A stretch of DNA of 64,000 nt, taken from NCBI RefSeq assembly GCF_014191985.1, contig NZ_JACHXI010000008.1, positions 78,477 to 142,476 on the forward strand, given 5' to 3'. This stretch comes from Azomonas macrocytogenes (GTDB lineage Bacteria; Pseudomonadota; Gammaproteobacteria; Pseudomonadales; Pseudomonadaceae). Each line of letters begins with the position of its first letter. The stretch's first letter is position 1. Below the pieces are notes generated by a model. The model was given only the letters and a program-made list of their open reading frames with translations. It ran no database searches and was not told where the DNA came from. Both the position numbers and the translations under genes were made by a program. Shown piece after piece: positions 39,933 to 49,507 of this stretch.

Positions 39933-41339
39933 ATGAATGCCGGACGGCTGCGCAGCGAGTTGCGCGCCCTTATCGCCCTCGCTACTCCAATCATGATTGC
40001 CCAGTTGGCCGGCACAGCCATGGGCTTTGCCGATACGCTGATGGCCGGGCAGGTCGGCGCGAAGGATCTGGCCGCCGTGGCGCTGGGCAATTCACTGTGG
40101 CTACCGGTCTTTCTCTTGATGAACGGTACCCTGCTGGCCACCACGTTGAGTGTGGCGCGGTACTTCGGTAAAAACCATTCCGAACGGATCGGCCCCTTGG
40201 TCCGCCAGGCTGCCTGGCTGGGCATCGTTATCGGCAGCCTGTGCACTGCCCTGTTATGGAATGCGCAACCCATCCTGCATCTGATGCAGATCGAGGACAG
40301 CCTGAGCGCGCTGACTATAGCCTATCTGCGTGCCCTGGCCTGTGGTTTTCCGGCGATGGCGCTGTATCAGGTGCTGCGCTGCCTCAGCGATGGCCTGGGG
40401 CATTCCCGGCCCGGCATGGTGACCGGTATCTGCGGGCTGCTGCTGAATATCCCACTGAATTACTGCCTCATCCACGGCAAGCTTGGTCTGCCCGCCATGG
40501 GCGCAGTGGGTTGTGGCTGGGCGACCGCCTGGGCAATGCTATTCATGCTGGGCGGCATGCTGTTCTGGGTACGGTATGCCGATTATTACCGGCCATGCCG
40601 GCTATTCCAGCGTTTTGATTGGCCGTCCTGGCCGCACCTTGGCCGTCTGCTATCGATAGGCTTGCCGATCGGCGTGGCAATTCTTGCCGAAGTCAGCGTA
40701 TTTTCGGTCATCGCGCTATTGGTTGCCGGGCTGGGCGAAGCACCGGTGGCGGGCCACCAGGTTACCTTGAGCGTTACCTCAGTAGTGTTCATGATCCCGC
40801 TGTCACTTGGCATGGCTGTCACCGTCCGAGTGGGCCAGGCGCTCGGTCGCCAGGCGCCTGGCGATGCCTTGTTCATCGCCAAGGTCGGGATGGGGACAGC
40901 CCTTTGCTATGCCGGTGTGTCCGCCAGTTGCATCGCCTTGCTGAGCGAACGGATCGCCAGTCTTTATACCTCCGATCCGCAGATCATCGCCGTGGCATCC
41001 GGTCTGTTGCTGCTTGCAGCGCTGTTCCAGTTCTCCGATGGCCTGCAGATCACCGCTGCCGGTGCGTTGCGCGGCTACCAGGACACGCGCATGATCATGC
41101 TGCTTACACTCATCGCCTACTGGGGAATCGGTTTACCCATAGGCGCGATTCTTGGCCTGACCGACTGGTTCGGCCCGGCCAGCGGTCCATATGGACTCTG
41201 GCAAGGCCTGATCGTCGGCCTGAGCTGTGCGGCCCTGTTGCTGGGTATGCGCCTGTCGCACAGGGCACGGCGGGAAATCCTGCTGCGCAACGAGCCTCAA
41301 GACAACGCAGCGATCAATCCGGCTCCGCTCAGATCTTGA
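39933..41339 (+). CDS. MATE-family multidrug efflux protein (NorM/PmpM type)
   Basis: A 468-aa twelve-helix MATE transporter that exports cationic drugs in exchange for Na+ or H+. The two internally repeated halves begin ALATPIMIAQLAGTAMGFADTLMAG and LLSIGLPIGVAILAEVSVFSVIALL. The motif GHQVTLSVTS in the second half is the usual signature. Similar to NorM and P. aeruginosa PmpM; coupling ion not predictable here. Its last 11 bases overlap the end of the convergent TauE/SafE gene. Confidence 0.9.
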   Translation: MNAGRLRSELRALIALATPIMIAQLAGTAMGFADTLMAGQVGAKDLAAVALGNSLWLPVFLLMNGTLLATTLSVARYFGKNHSERIGPLVRQAAWLGIVIGSLCTALLWNAQPILHLMQIEDSLSALTIAYLRALACGFPAMALYQVLRCLSDGLGHSRPGMVTGICGLLLNIPLNYCLIHGKLGLPAMGAVGCGWATAWAMLFMLGGMLFWVRYADYYRPCRLFQRFDWPSWPHLGRLLSIGLPIGVAILAEVSVFSVIALLVAGLGEAPVAGHQVTLSVTSVVFMIPLSLGMAVTVRVGQALGRQAPGDALFIAKVGMGTALCYAGVSASCIALLSERIASLYTSDPQIIAVASGLLLLAALFQFSDGLQITAAGALRGYQDTRMIMLLTLIAYWGIGLPIGAILGLTDWFGPASGPYGLWQGLIVGLSCAALLLGMRLSHRARREILLRNEPQDNAAINPAPLRS

Positions 41340-42090
41340 GCATCAGAACCATTGCACTGACTACCAAAAAACCGCTGAACAGCATACGCAACATCCGTTC
41401 GGGCAGCGTGTGAGCCAGTTTCACCCCAAAGCTGATGGTGATCAGACCGCCAATGGCCAGCGGTATGGCCATCCGCCAATTCACTTCGCCATGCATGGCA
41501 TAGGTGAACAACGCAACCAGGGTGCTGGGTACTGCCAGCGATAGCGCAAGCCCTTGGGCAATGACCTGGGAAGCGCCAAACAGCGTAGTAAGCAACGGCG
41601 TGGCCACCAACGATCCGCCTACGGCGAAAAGCCCGCCCATGGCTCCTGAACCACCACCTATGACAAGAAACCACGGCCACCAGGGATAACGAAAACCGCC
41701 ATTGCCTTTGCTCACAGCCGGTCGCAGCGCCTGGAATAGACTATAGGCGGCCAACACCAGCAAAAACAGAACGAAGATAATGCGCATGACTCCGGCATCC
41801 AGCGATATCGCCATGAGCGAACCGAGGATGGAACAGCAGAAACTCGGCAAGGCCAACGCCAGGGCGTGGCGAATATCGATATGGTTATGCTGATGGTAAC
41901 GCCACAGGGCCAGCATCACATTGGGTGCCACCATGACCAGCGCCGTGCCCTGGGCCAGTTGCTGATCCATACCGAATACCACGCCCATAAGAGGAATCGC
42001 CAACAATCCACCGCCAATACCGAACAGCCCCCCCAAAGCTCCCAGGACCAGGCCAAGACCCAGATTCATCAGCACTTCAAGCACAAACAT
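41329..42090 (-). CDS. TauE/SafE-family membrane transporter
   Basis: A 253-aa integral membrane protein of the TauE/SafE (DUF81) family with about eight helices; the two repeats start LGALGGLFGIGGGLLAIPLM and SGAMGGLFAVGGSLVATPLL. Family members move sulfite, sulfonates or organic acids; the substrate is unknown. MFVLEVLMNL is eight bases behind AAGGA. The stop codon lies within the end of the MATE gene. A strong hairpin lies about 57 bp upstream of its start. Confidence 0.87.
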   Translation of the reverse strand: MFVLEVLMNLGLGLVLGALGGLFGIGGGLLAIPLMGVVFGMDQQLAQGTALVMVAPNVMLALWRYHQHNHIDIRHALALALPSFCCSILGSLMAISLDAGVMRIIFVLFLLVLAAYSLFQALRPAVSKGNGGFRYPWWPWFLVIGGGSGAMGGLFAVGGSLVATPLLTTLFGASQVIAQGLALSLAVPSTLVALFTYAMHGEVNWRMAIPLAIGGLITISFGVKLAHTLPERMLRMLFSGFLVVSAMVLMLKI

Positions 42091-42146
42091 GGGGAAATCC
42101 TTCGAAACGAGCGCCTGAATCCTGCATTGGCCTCGCGAGAGCGGAA

Positions 42147-42175
42147 CCGCATGGCCATGCATGCTGGCCATGCGG
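42147..42175. terminator. strong hairpin between rraB and the TauE gene
   Basis: CCGCATGGCCA and TGGCCATGCGG are perfect 11-bp arms around a 7-nt loop TGCATGC. On the minus strand it is about 100 bp past the rraB stop and 57 bp before the TauE start. There is no T-run, so it could be a rho-assisted terminator or a 5' leader element. Confidence 0.5.
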
Positions 42176-42274
42176 CAAATTACTGCGGAAGAATCTGCAA
42201 AGCCGCTTCGAGATCCCTTCCTCCTCGGGGTTTGATTCTGTAAAGCGGCTTTATACCAGCCCGCTGCAACTCAG

Positions 42275-42610
42275 CTACAACTCTTCTATTTCCTGAGTTA
42301 CGCCCCATCCATCCAGTACGCCACCCAAGGGCTCGACGAGCCCCTCCAGGTTCTGCTCGAAACCATCGATGCCATCGTAGGTGGCATACATGATCTTGCT
42401 GACCTGCAGGTTCCAGCCGCCATCGTCGCGCGGAAAGACCTGAGTGTTGATGGATTCACCACGAAATCTGCTGGCGACCTGTCGCGCCCGATCCTCATCG
42501 GGAAAGATCGCGTAGAAATCGATCGCATGGATACGGGCAAAGTCGAAACCACTCTCCTTCATCTGGCGCAGAACGGTACCACTGACATCCTCGTAGGAGA
42601 TGCTACCCAT
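42275..42610 (-). CDS. rraB: ribonuclease E inhibitor RraB family protein
   Basis: A 111-aa RraB-family protein (MGSISYEDVSGTVLRQMKESG, HAIDFYAIFPDEDRARQVASRFRG, and the acidic C-terminus VTQEIEEL). RraB binds RNase E and changes its cleavage pattern in E. coli. AAAGGAGG six bases before the ATG is a strong ribosome site. It follows the Anbu gene in the same direction after about 150 bp but is probably not part of that system. Confidence 0.86.
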   Translation of the reverse strand: MGSISYEDVSGTVLRQMKESGFDFARIHAIDFYAIFPDEDRARQVASRFRGESINTQVFPRDDGGWNLQVSKIMYATYDGIDGFEQNLEGLVEPLGGVLDGWGVTQEIEEL

Positions 42611-42764
42611 AGAAACCTCCTTTCTGGCGATGAGTGCTTACTTTCTTGAAAACCACACGGATCTGTTTTGGTTCGATTTCAGGCACCTGGTCGAATGGCC
42701 ACATTCGGCTTACATCGGCAACCACGCTACCGGATCAGTGCGCGGCAGTGCTACCAGACCACGG

Positions 42765-43499
42765 CTACTCCAGATAACCTTCCGGCGGCGCCGGCAGACT
42801 CACCAGCAAGTTACGCAGGCCATCGCTCCACTGCTCTCGTACGCCCTCGAAATAGCGATCACCATCGACTATACGATAGCCTCTCGGCACAGTAAGCGTG
42901 TCCTTACGATACACCATCACATCCAGTGGCATACCTACTGACAGATTGCTGCGAATGGTTGAATCGAAGGAAATCAAGGCACAGCGAAGCGCCTGGTCGA
43001 GACAGGTATCGAACCGTAAGGCACGATCGATGATGGGCTTGCCGTACTTGCTTTCGCCAATCTGGAAATACGGCGTATCTGGCGTAGCGGAAATGAAATT
43101 ACCCTGGGGATAGAGATTGAACAGAGCCGGTGGCTCGTCCTTGATCTGACCCGCCAACAAAAAAGAACACCCCATGTCGATGCCACTGTTCGCGGCAGCC
43201 GCCGCGTCGTGCTCGGTGATCTCGCGCATCGTCTCGCCGACCAGGCGAGCCGCCTCGAACAGGCTCGGAACATTGAGTAGATGGGCTCCTTCGCCACGCA
43301 GGCGCAAGCGCAGCAAATTGATCACCGATTGCGAGGTAGCCAGATTGCCAGCTGTCTGCAACACGATCAGCCGCTCGCCTGGCGTGCCGAAAGTGTACAG
43401 CTTGCGAAAAGTGGCAATGTGATCGACCCCGGCGTTGGTTCGCGAGTCGGAAACGAAAACGAGCCCATCGGCCAGGCTCATTGCGACGCAATAGGTCAT
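42765..43499 (-). CDS. Anbu-type bacterial proteasome-like protease
   Basis: A 244-aa member of the Anbu (ancestral beta subunit) N-terminal-nucleophile family. The start MTYCVAMSLADGLVFVSDSRTNAG places Thr2 as the presumed nucleophile after Met removal; Asp and Lys partners are in VSDSRT and FRKLYTFG. Anbu assembles into open ring or spiral oligomers; peptidase substrates are unknown. It is the last gene of a same-strand set with transglutaminase, alpha-E and ATP-grasp genes, the conserved Anbu neighbourhood. The frame extends 36 codons upstream without support for an earlier start. Confidence 0.9.
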   Translation of the reverse strand: MTYCVAMSLADGLVFVSDSRTNAGVDHIATFRKLYTFGTPGERLIVLQTAGNLATSQSVINLLRLRLRGEGAHLLNVPSLFEAARLVGETMREITEHDAAAAANSGIDMGCSFLLAGQIKDEPPALFNLYPQGNFISATPDTPYFQIGESKYGKPIIDRALRFDTCLDQALRCALISFDSTIRSNLSVGMPLDVMVYRKDTLTVPRGYRIVDGDRYFEGVREQWSDGLRNLLVSLPAPPEGYLE

Positions 43500-43628
43500 A
43501 AGACTACTGTTCCTGGTCAAGCCTTGGAAAACACTGCGAAAGGCATTGACACATCGATGATAACGGTAAACGCCAGGCCACATGATCGTTTGCTTGCGGT
43601 CAAACACAGCATGGGCGACCTCTAGCGA

Positions 43629-44438
43629 CTATTGCTGCTGTTGTTGCACGATCTGAATTTCCGCAGGCGATACGATCACATGTGCATGCATTTTTTCGTA
43701 GCCACCGCCCCGCCGCATACCACGCACCGGGCAGGCATCCAGGTAATCCATGCCCACTGCAAGCTTCAGATGGCGCTCCGGTTTGTTCAGCCGGTTGGTA
43801 ATGTCGAAACTGTACCAGGCACCATTCAACCAGGCCTCGGCCCAGGCGTGACTAGCCACATGCCCGCAATCATCGGTAAACAAGTAGCCAGAGACATAGC
43901 GAGCGGGGATTCCCAGGGTGCGCAGGCAGGCAAGAAAGGCATGGGTGTGATCCTGGCAGACCCCGGCGCAACCGGCAAAAGCTTCGGCGGCAGTGCTTTC
44001 CACGTGGGTCGAGCCAGGGGTATAGGCCATATGCTCGCGCAGCGCTAGCATCAGATTGCCAAGGGCGGCACGGTCACGCTGCTCACCCACATTGCGCAAG
44101 GCGAACTGGCGCAAAGCCTGGTCGGCCTGGGTCAGATGCGTCGAACGCAGGAACGGCAAGGGCGAGCCATCATAACGCTCGGCCTCGCAGGCTTCGTCGA
44201 TATCGACCTGGCCGCTAGCATGAATCCGGATCGTGTCGTGCGGCTCGTCGAGAGTCAGTACATGCAGGATATTGCCGTAGGGATCGACCTGGACCTGGGC
44301 CGGGCGCGGCAGGTCCAACTGCCAGCCAAGCACGCGCTGGCGTGGGCTTTCCTGCGGAGTCAGGCGCAGATACTGGATGCTGGCGCGAACCTGATCTTCA
44401 TAGTAGTAGGCAGTATCGTGGCTAATGGAAAGTTTCAT
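43629..44438 (-). CDS. transglutaminase-like cysteine protease of the Anbu cluster
   Basis: A 269-aa transglutaminase-fold protein. MKLSISHDTAYYYEDQVRASIQYLRLTP is the usual N-terminal beta domain, and the catalytic triad lies in AGVCQDHTHAFLA (Cys), ASHAWAEAW (His) and SFDITN (Asp). Bacterial members are probably amidases or peptidases rather than crosslinking enzymes. The start overlaps the alpha-E stop by four bases. The C-terminus is a poly-Gln tract (IVQQQQQ). Confidence 0.91.
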   Translation of the reverse strand: MKLSISHDTAYYYEDQVRASIQYLRLTPQESPRQRVLGWQLDLPRPAQVQVDPYGNILHVLTLDEPHDTIRIHASGQVDIDEACEAERYDGSPLPFLRSTHLTQADQALRQFALRNVGEQRDRAALGNLMLALREHMAYTPGSTHVESTAAEAFAGCAGVCQDHTHAFLACLRTLGIPARYVSGYLFTDDCGHVASHAWAEAWLNGAWYSFDITNRLNKPERHLKLAVGMDYLDACPVRGMRRGGGYEKMHAHVIVSPAEIQIVQQQQQ

Positions 44439-45385
44439 GCTGCCTCCAGATAAGCGCTGTGGATGGCGTTACCCAAGCGATGCATCTGGTCGATGGACTC
44501 GATGATCCAGTCGTGCAGGCCATGCTCGAAAACTTCATCGATTACGGTGTAGCGAACCCGTGCATCCAGCTCAGCCACCAGGCGCTGCGCCGGACGACCG
44601 TTGTCACCAGGCATGCCGGCAAGGATCTTTTGCATTTCTTCCAGGCAGGAACTCAGCGAGCGCGGCACATCCGCACGCAGCAACAATAGCTCAGCCACCT
44701 TGCGCGCCCGCGGCGAACCGCGATAAAGCTCGGCGAACGCTTCGAAGGAAGACAACGCCCGGAGCAAGGCACTCCACTGATAGTAGGCCCGTGCCGAACG
44801 GTCGTCGTGGTCCTCGCTGTCCTCGCCCAGCAGCTTGTAGCGGGCATCGAGTAGCCGCAGGGTATTGTCGGCACGTTCGATGAACGTACCCAGGCGGATA
44901 AAGTGATAGGCATCGCTGCGCATGATGGTGCCGACAGTGGCACCACGGAAAAGGTGCGAGCGCTCCTTGACCCATTCGCAGAAACGGCTGACGCCATAGT
45001 GCCCCAGCCCCTGCTCGGCAATGCTGCGCATTTCCAGCCAGGTCGCGTTGATGTTTTCCCACATGTCCGCGGTGATCCGCCCGCGTACGGCATGCGCGCT
45101 GCTGCGTGCCGCACTCAGGCAGTTGTACAGGCTGGCCGGATTTTCTGCATCGAGGGCAAAGAAATGCAGGATACGGTCAGCATTCAGCTGGCCGTGACGT
45201 TTCAGGTATTCGTTCATGGTTCCGCTGATCAGCAGCGGCATGGCTAGCTCGTCCAGGCCATCGCCCAGACCGCCCTGCGGCATCAACGACAGCGAATAGC
45301 TGACATCGAGCGTCCGAGCGAGGTTTTCCGCGCGCTCCAGATAGCGCGACATCCAGTAGAGATCATCGGCGGTACGGCTCAGCAT
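44435..45385 (-). CDS. alpha-E domain protein
   Basis: A 316-aa all-helical alpha-E protein. MLSRTADDLYWMSRYLERAENLARTLDVS is the diagnostic start, with RSDAYHFIRLGTFIERADNTLRLLDARY as the repeat of that helix in the second half. Its biochemistry is unknown; it always accompanies the circularly permuted ATP-grasp and the transglutaminase. GGAGGATT precedes the ATG. It overlaps the ATP-grasp gene by seven bases and the transglutaminase gene by four. Confidence 0.92.
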   Translation of the reverse strand: MLSRTADDLYWMSRYLERAENLARTLDVSYSLSLMPQGGLGDGLDELAMPLLISGTMNEYLKRHGQLNADRILHFFALDAENPASLYNCLSAARSSAHAVRGRITADMWENINATWLEMRSIAEQGLGHYGVSRFCEWVKERSHLFRGATVGTIMRSDAYHFIRLGTFIERADNTLRLLDARYKLLGEDSEDHDDRSARAYYQWSALLRALSSFEAFAELYRGSPRARKVAELLLLRADVPRSLSSCLEEMQKILAGMPGDNGRPAQRLVAELDARVRYTVIDEVFEHGLHDWIIESIDQMHRLGNAIHSAYLEAA

Positions 45386-46797
45386 TCGCAATCCTCCACA
45401 ATCCAGGTGTCCTTGGTGCCGCCGCCTTGCGACGAATTGACCACCAGCGAGCCTTCGCGCAGCGCCACGCGGGTCAGGCCGCCGGGAACCAGGCGGGTTT
45501 CCTGGCCGCTCAACACGAACGGGCGCAAGTCGATGTGCCGCGGTGCGATGCCGTTCTCGACAAAGGTCGGGCAGGTCGACAGGCTCAGCGTGGGCTGGGC
45601 GATATAAGCTGCCGGGTTGGCCTTCAGACGAGCCCGAAAGGCCTCGATCTCCTTGCTGCTCGCCGCCGGCCCGACCAACATGCCGTAGCCGCCAGAGCCC
45701 TGGGTTTCCTTGACCACCAGCTCCGGTAGATGGGCCAGTACGTGCGACAGCTCGTCGGGCTTGCGACACTGCCAGGTCGGCACGTTAGAGAGAATCGGCT
45801 CTTCGCTCAGGTAAAAGCGGATCATGTCCGGGACGAAGGGATAGACCGACTTGTCGTCTGCCACCCCGGTGCCGATGGCATTGGCCAGGGTCACATTGCC
45901 GCTGCGATACGCCGACAGGAGACCGGGTACGCCAAGCACCGAATCTGCACTGAACGCCAGCGGATCGAGGAAGCCATCGTCCAGGCGGCGGTAGATGACA
46001 TCGACCTGAACTGCGCCAGCTGTAGTGCGCATGTAGACCTTGTCGTCACGCACGAACATATCCGCGCCTTCCACCAGCTCGACGCCCATTTCACGGGCCA
46101 GGAAGGCATGCTCGAAGTAAGCGCTGTTATAGCGCCCCGGGGTCAATACGACGACGCAGGGATTGTCCAGCGGACTGGCGCTCTTCAGGGTTTCCAGCAG
46201 CAGGTTCGGGTAGTGGTTGATCGGTGCGATGCGTTGGGCGGCGAACAATTCGGGAAACAGCCGCATCATCATCTTGCGGTCTTCCAGCATGTAGCTGACA
46301 CCGCTCGGCGTGCGCAGATTATCTTCCAGCACGTAGTAGGTACCGTCGCCATCGCGCACCAGATCAACACCGGCGATATGCGCATAAATGTCACGGTACA
46401 GATCGAGTCCCTGCATGGCCATCTGATAGCAGTCGTTGGCCAGCACCTGCTCCGGCGGGATGATCCCGGCCTTGAGAATGCGCTGTTCGTGATACAGATC
46501 GGCCAGAAACAGGTTGAGCGCTTTCACACGCTGGATACAGCCAGCCTCGACCATGCGCCATTCGCTGGCCGGAATGCTGCGCGGGATGGTATCGAAAGGA
46601 ATCAGGCGTTCAGTGCCCTGCTTGTCGCCATAGAGCGTGAAGGTGATACCGGCCCGGTGGAACAGAAGATCGGCCTCGCGCCGGCGCTGGGCCAGGATAT
46701 CGGGCGGCGTTTCCGCCAGCCAGCGGGCAAATTCCTGATAATGCGGCCGGCACTCGCCGTTCGCATCGTACATCTCATCGTAAAAACTGCGGCTCAT
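45379..46797 (-). CDS. circularly permuted ATP-grasp protein
   Basis: A 472-aa circularly permuted ATP-grasp enzyme (CP_ATPgrasp). Motifs: YEARLY-like N-terminal block SFYDEMYDANGECRPHYQEFARWL, ITFTLYGDKQGTERLIPFD, VEDNL-type metal site in YYVLEDNLRTPSGVSYML, and VKETQGSGGYGMLVG. ATP-grasp proteins join a carboxylate to an amine; comparative genomics of the family suggests peptide-like amide formation, but no product is known. The ATG is eight bases behind AAGGA. First gene of the overlapping trio, 93 bp after speE. Confidence 0.92.
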   Translation of the reverse strand: MSRSFYDEMYDANGECRPHYQEFARWLAETPPDILAQRRREADLLFHRAGITFTLYGDKQGTERLIPFDTIPRSIPASEWRMVEAGCIQRVKALNLFLADLYHEQRILKAGIIPPEQVLANDCYQMAMQGLDLYRDIYAHIAGVDLVRDGDGTYYVLEDNLRTPSGVSYMLEDRKMMMRLFPELFAAQRIAPINHYPNLLLETLKSASPLDNPCVVVLTPGRYNSAYFEHAFLAREMGVELVEGADMFVRDDKVYMRTTAGAVQVDVIYRRLDDGFLDPLAFSADSVLGVPGLLSAYRSGNVTLANAIGTGVADDKSVYPFVPDMIRFYLSEEPILSNVPTWQCRKPDELSHVLAHLPELVVKETQGSGGYGMLVGPAASSKEIEAFRARLKANPAAYIAQPTLSLSTCPTFVENGIAPRHIDLRPFVLSGQETRLVPGGLTRVALREGSLVVNSSQGGGTKDTWIVEDCEC

Positions 46798-46890
46798 GCG
46801 CGATTCCTTGTCCAATCGGGGCCCTGCGGTGCAAGCACCGCAGTATGTCAGTCAGCTTGACTCATCGAACGGGTTTTCGACACCAGGGAA

Positions 46891-47751
46891 TCAACCGTTG
46901 TGTGACTTGCCGATCGCCTGCAGCACGTATTGCGGCAGGGCAAAGGCTCCCTGGTGAATATCGGAGTTGTAGTAGCGCGTAGTGATACCGCTGGCAACAA
47001 AACGCTGACGCAGGGTTGCCAAAGGCAGCGTGCGCTGCGCCGGGTCACAGGCGCCCCAGGCAAAGGTCATGGCGCCGCCGATATAGGTGGGAATCGCTGC
47101 CTGGTAGAAATGCCAGTCACGGAACAGGCCCGTCATGCGCTGGGCAGTCGTGCGCACCTCATCGAGTTGCATGAACGGCGTGCCGTTCTGGGTGACCAGA
47201 ATGCCGCCATCGTTCAGGCAGCGCCGGCAGGCTTGATAGAAATTCTCGGAAAACAGCACCTCACCCGGCCCGATGGGATCGGTCGAATCCGAGATGATCA
47301 CGTCGAACTTATCGTCGCTGGTCGCAACGAAACGCATCCCATCATCGATCACCAGTTGCAAACGCGGATCATCGAAGGCACCGCTAGAGTGCTGGGGTAA
47401 AAATTGCTTGCACATATCGACCACGGCACGGTCGATTTCGACCATGGTGATGTGCTCGACCTCCCCATGCCTGGCCACTTCGCGCAGGATGCCGCCATCA
47501 CCGCCACCGATGATCAGCACGCGCTTCGCCTGCCCGTGGGCGAACAGCGGTACATGGGCGAGCATTTCGTGATAGATGAACTCGTCGGCCTCGGTAGTCT
47601 GGATCACGCCATCCAGGGCCATGACGCGCCCCATGCGCGCATTCTCGAAAATCACCAGATGCTGATGATCGGTACGCACTTCGTGCAGCAGCTTGTCCAT
47701 CCGGAAGCGCTGGCCGTAGCCTTCGTAGAGGGTTTCCTGGTAGTCGGTCAC
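46891..47751 (-). CDS. speE: spermidine synthase
   Basis: SpeE (286 aa) transfers the aminopropyl group of decarboxylated SAM to putrescine, releasing methylthioadenosine. Recognisable blocks: [55 protein letters not shown] (SAM loop), [19 protein letters not shown]. The start is GTG ([11 protein letters not shown]), because AAAGGAGA lies seven bases upstream and the alignment begins there; the long open frame upstream is non-coding. Its by-product is the substrate of the mtaD/mtn pathway encoded at both ends of this window. Confidence 0.94.
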   Translation of the reverse strand: MTDYQETLYEGYGQRFRMDKLLHEVRTDHQHLVIFENARMGRVMALDGVIQTTEADEFIYHEMLAHVPLFAHGQAKRVLIIGGGDGGILREVARHGEVEHITMVEIDRAVVDMCKQFLPQHSSGAFDDPRLQLVIDDGMRFVATSDDKFDVIISDSTDPIGPGEVLFSENFYQACRRCLNDGGILVTQNGTPFMQLDEVRTTAQRMTGLFRDWHFYQAAIPTYIGGAMTFAWGACDPAQRTLPLATLRQRFVASGITTRYYNSDIHQGAFALPQYVLQAIGKSHNG

Positions 47752-47967
47752 GGCTGTCTCCTTTATCGGCAAGGGCGGCAAGGCCACTTCCATACCTGCC
47801 CGCGAAGAAAAGACCCTTATTCTACGTGCCTCACCAGGGTAGATGGAATTACCGGAGCGGGTCGCCAGCACGACATTCGGGCTGTACTTTTTCCAATCGT
47901 CCGTATTTCTCGCCATAATGAGGGCCGACATGGGCATCCAGCCCGTGGCATAGAAAAATTCACCCCC

Positions 47968-48855
47968 ATGCTCTGGATACCCTTCACCCTGCTTGCCGCC
48001 TTTACCCAGGCCCTGCGTAACGCCCAACAGAAACAGCTCAGCGCCGATGTCAGCGCCATCGGTGTGACCCTGGCGCGTTTCATCTGGGCCATGCCCCTGG
48101 CCGGCCTTTACCTGCTGCTGCTGCACCTGACGATACCCAGCGAACTCCCTCACTTTAACGGCCGTTTCGTATTCGCCGTCATGGCTGCAGCCTTTGCCCA
48201 GATCGTGGCAACTATCCTGATGGTGCTGCTCTTCCAGCGCCGCAGCTATGCCGTTGGCGTCGGCCTGGCCAAGAGCGAAGCCCTGCTGGCGGCTATCCTC
48301 GGTGTTGCGTTCTTCGGCGCCCAGCTCGGCCTGCTCGGTTGGCTGGGCATCCTCGTTGGCGCCATCGCCGTATGGCTGATGAAAGGCAAGAGCAAACCCG
48401 ATTCGACGGATCTCTCCACCCTGCTGCTCGGGCTCGCCAGCGGGCTGTGTTTCGCGCTGACCACTCTGTGGGTACGCGATGCCTGCCACCAGTTGACCCT
48501 GCCGTTCATGCATACCGCTGCCTGGGCGCTGCTATGGACCATCGGCATCCAGGTCACATCCCTGGTCACCTGGCTGGCACTACGCGATCCCGGCACTCTG
48601 GCCAAGCTCTGGCACCGGCCATCACTGGTGTTACGCATCAGCCTGTCCAGTTCCATCGCTTCCCTGTGCTGGTTCACCGCCGTCAACTTGGAAAACGTCG
48701 GCCTGGTGAAGACGCTTGGGCAGATCGAAGTGTTCTTCACCCTGCTGCTGTCCCAACACTGGCTAAAGGAGCAGGTTTCCGGACGCGACCGGCTGGGCCT
48801 GCTGCTGATTATCATCAGTGCGGTATTGGTGATCTGGCCTTCGCTGCCAGGCTGA
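47968..48855 (+). CDS. EamA/DMT-family transporter
   Basis: A 295-aa membrane protein with about ten helices in two EamA repeats; [24 protein letters not shown] starts the first and [21 protein letters not shown] the second. The final helix [23 protein letters not shown] is typical of the family. Substrate unknown. No ribosome site is evident before the ATG. It is divergent from speE. Confidence 0.85.
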   Translation: MLWIPFTLLAAFTQALRNAQQKQLSADVSAIGVTLARFIWAMPLAGLYLLLLHLTIPSELPHFNGRFVFAVMAAAFAQIVATILMVLLFQRRSYAVGVGLAKSEALLAAILGVAFFGAQLGLLGWLGILVGAIAVWLMKGKSKPDSTDLSTLLLGLASGLCFALTTLWVRDACHQLTLPFMHTAAWALLWTIGIQVTSLVTWLALRDPGTLAKLWHRPSLVLRISLSSSIASLCWFTAVNLENVGLVKTLGQIEVFFTLLLSQHWLKEQVSGRDRLGLLLIIISAVLVIWPSLPG

Positions 48856-48988
48856 AAGGAATGGTTATAAGTCGGTCAACGCTTCGAAAACACACTTTCG
48901 CCCGGTATGACCAGCCTGATACGATGAGAACACTTCTTAATTGCACCAATATCCTCCCGAGCCTTTGCAGAGTGGATTGCCGACCGCC

Positions 48989-49504
48989 ATGGCACAGCCG
49001 CCTTTCCAGCAAACCATCCATAATCTCTACAGCGAACACCATGGTTGGCTGTTCGCCTGGCTGCGCAGAAAACTGGGTTGTACCCAGCACGCCGCCGACC
49101 TCGCCCAGGATACCTTCGTGCGCATCCTCGCCTCGCGCGACGCCGCCCTGGGCAACCTCCGCGAACCCCGCGCCTACCTGACCACCACCGCGCGCCGGCT
49201 ACTCATCGACCACAGCCGCCGCAAGCGGATCGAAAACGCCTACCTGCGCGAACTGACGCTGACCGCCGAAGCCCTGGCGGGCTTCCAGTCCCCGGAACAG
49301 ATCCTCGCCACCCTGGAAGCTCTGGAGCAGATCACCTTCGTCCTCGACGGACTCGGCGAAAAACCCCGCCAGGTATTCTTGCTCTATTTCCTCGACGGCC
49401 TGCCCCAGGCCGAAATCGGCCAGCGTCTGGACATCTCCGAGCGCATGGTGCGCAAGCACCTGGTACATGCGCTCCTGCACTGCCAGCAGACTCTGGACGT
49501 CTGA
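48989..49504 (+). CDS. FecI-type ECF sigma factor
   Basis: A 171-aa extracytoplasmic-function sigma factor. Region 2 includes LYSEHHGWLFAWLRRKLGCTQHAADLAQDTFVRIL; region 4 has PRQVFLLYFLDGLPQAEIGQRLDISERMVRKHLVHAL. This is the FecI/PvdS-like group that turns on a TonB-dependent receptor when FecR signals substrate binding. The ATG has no good Shine-Dalgarno. It is followed in the same reading frame by fecR after a stop and one codon. Confidence 0.92.
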   Translation: MAQPPFQQTIHNLYSEHHGWLFAWLRRKLGCTQHAADLAQDTFVRILASRDAALGNLREPRAYLTTTARRLLIDHSRRKRIENAYLRELTLTAEALAGFQSPEQILATLEALEQITFVLDGLGEKPRQVFLLYFLDGLPQAEIGQRLDISERMVRKHLVHALLHCQQTLDV

Positions 49505-49507
49505 ACC

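Noticed and set aside
42660..42700. GGTTCGATT, a tRNA T-loop-like string
   Set aside because: No acceptor stem, anticodon arm or D arm can be built around it.
45730..46860. 376-codon plus-strand open frame
   Set aside because: Antisense to the ATP-grasp gene, which has all motifs of its family.
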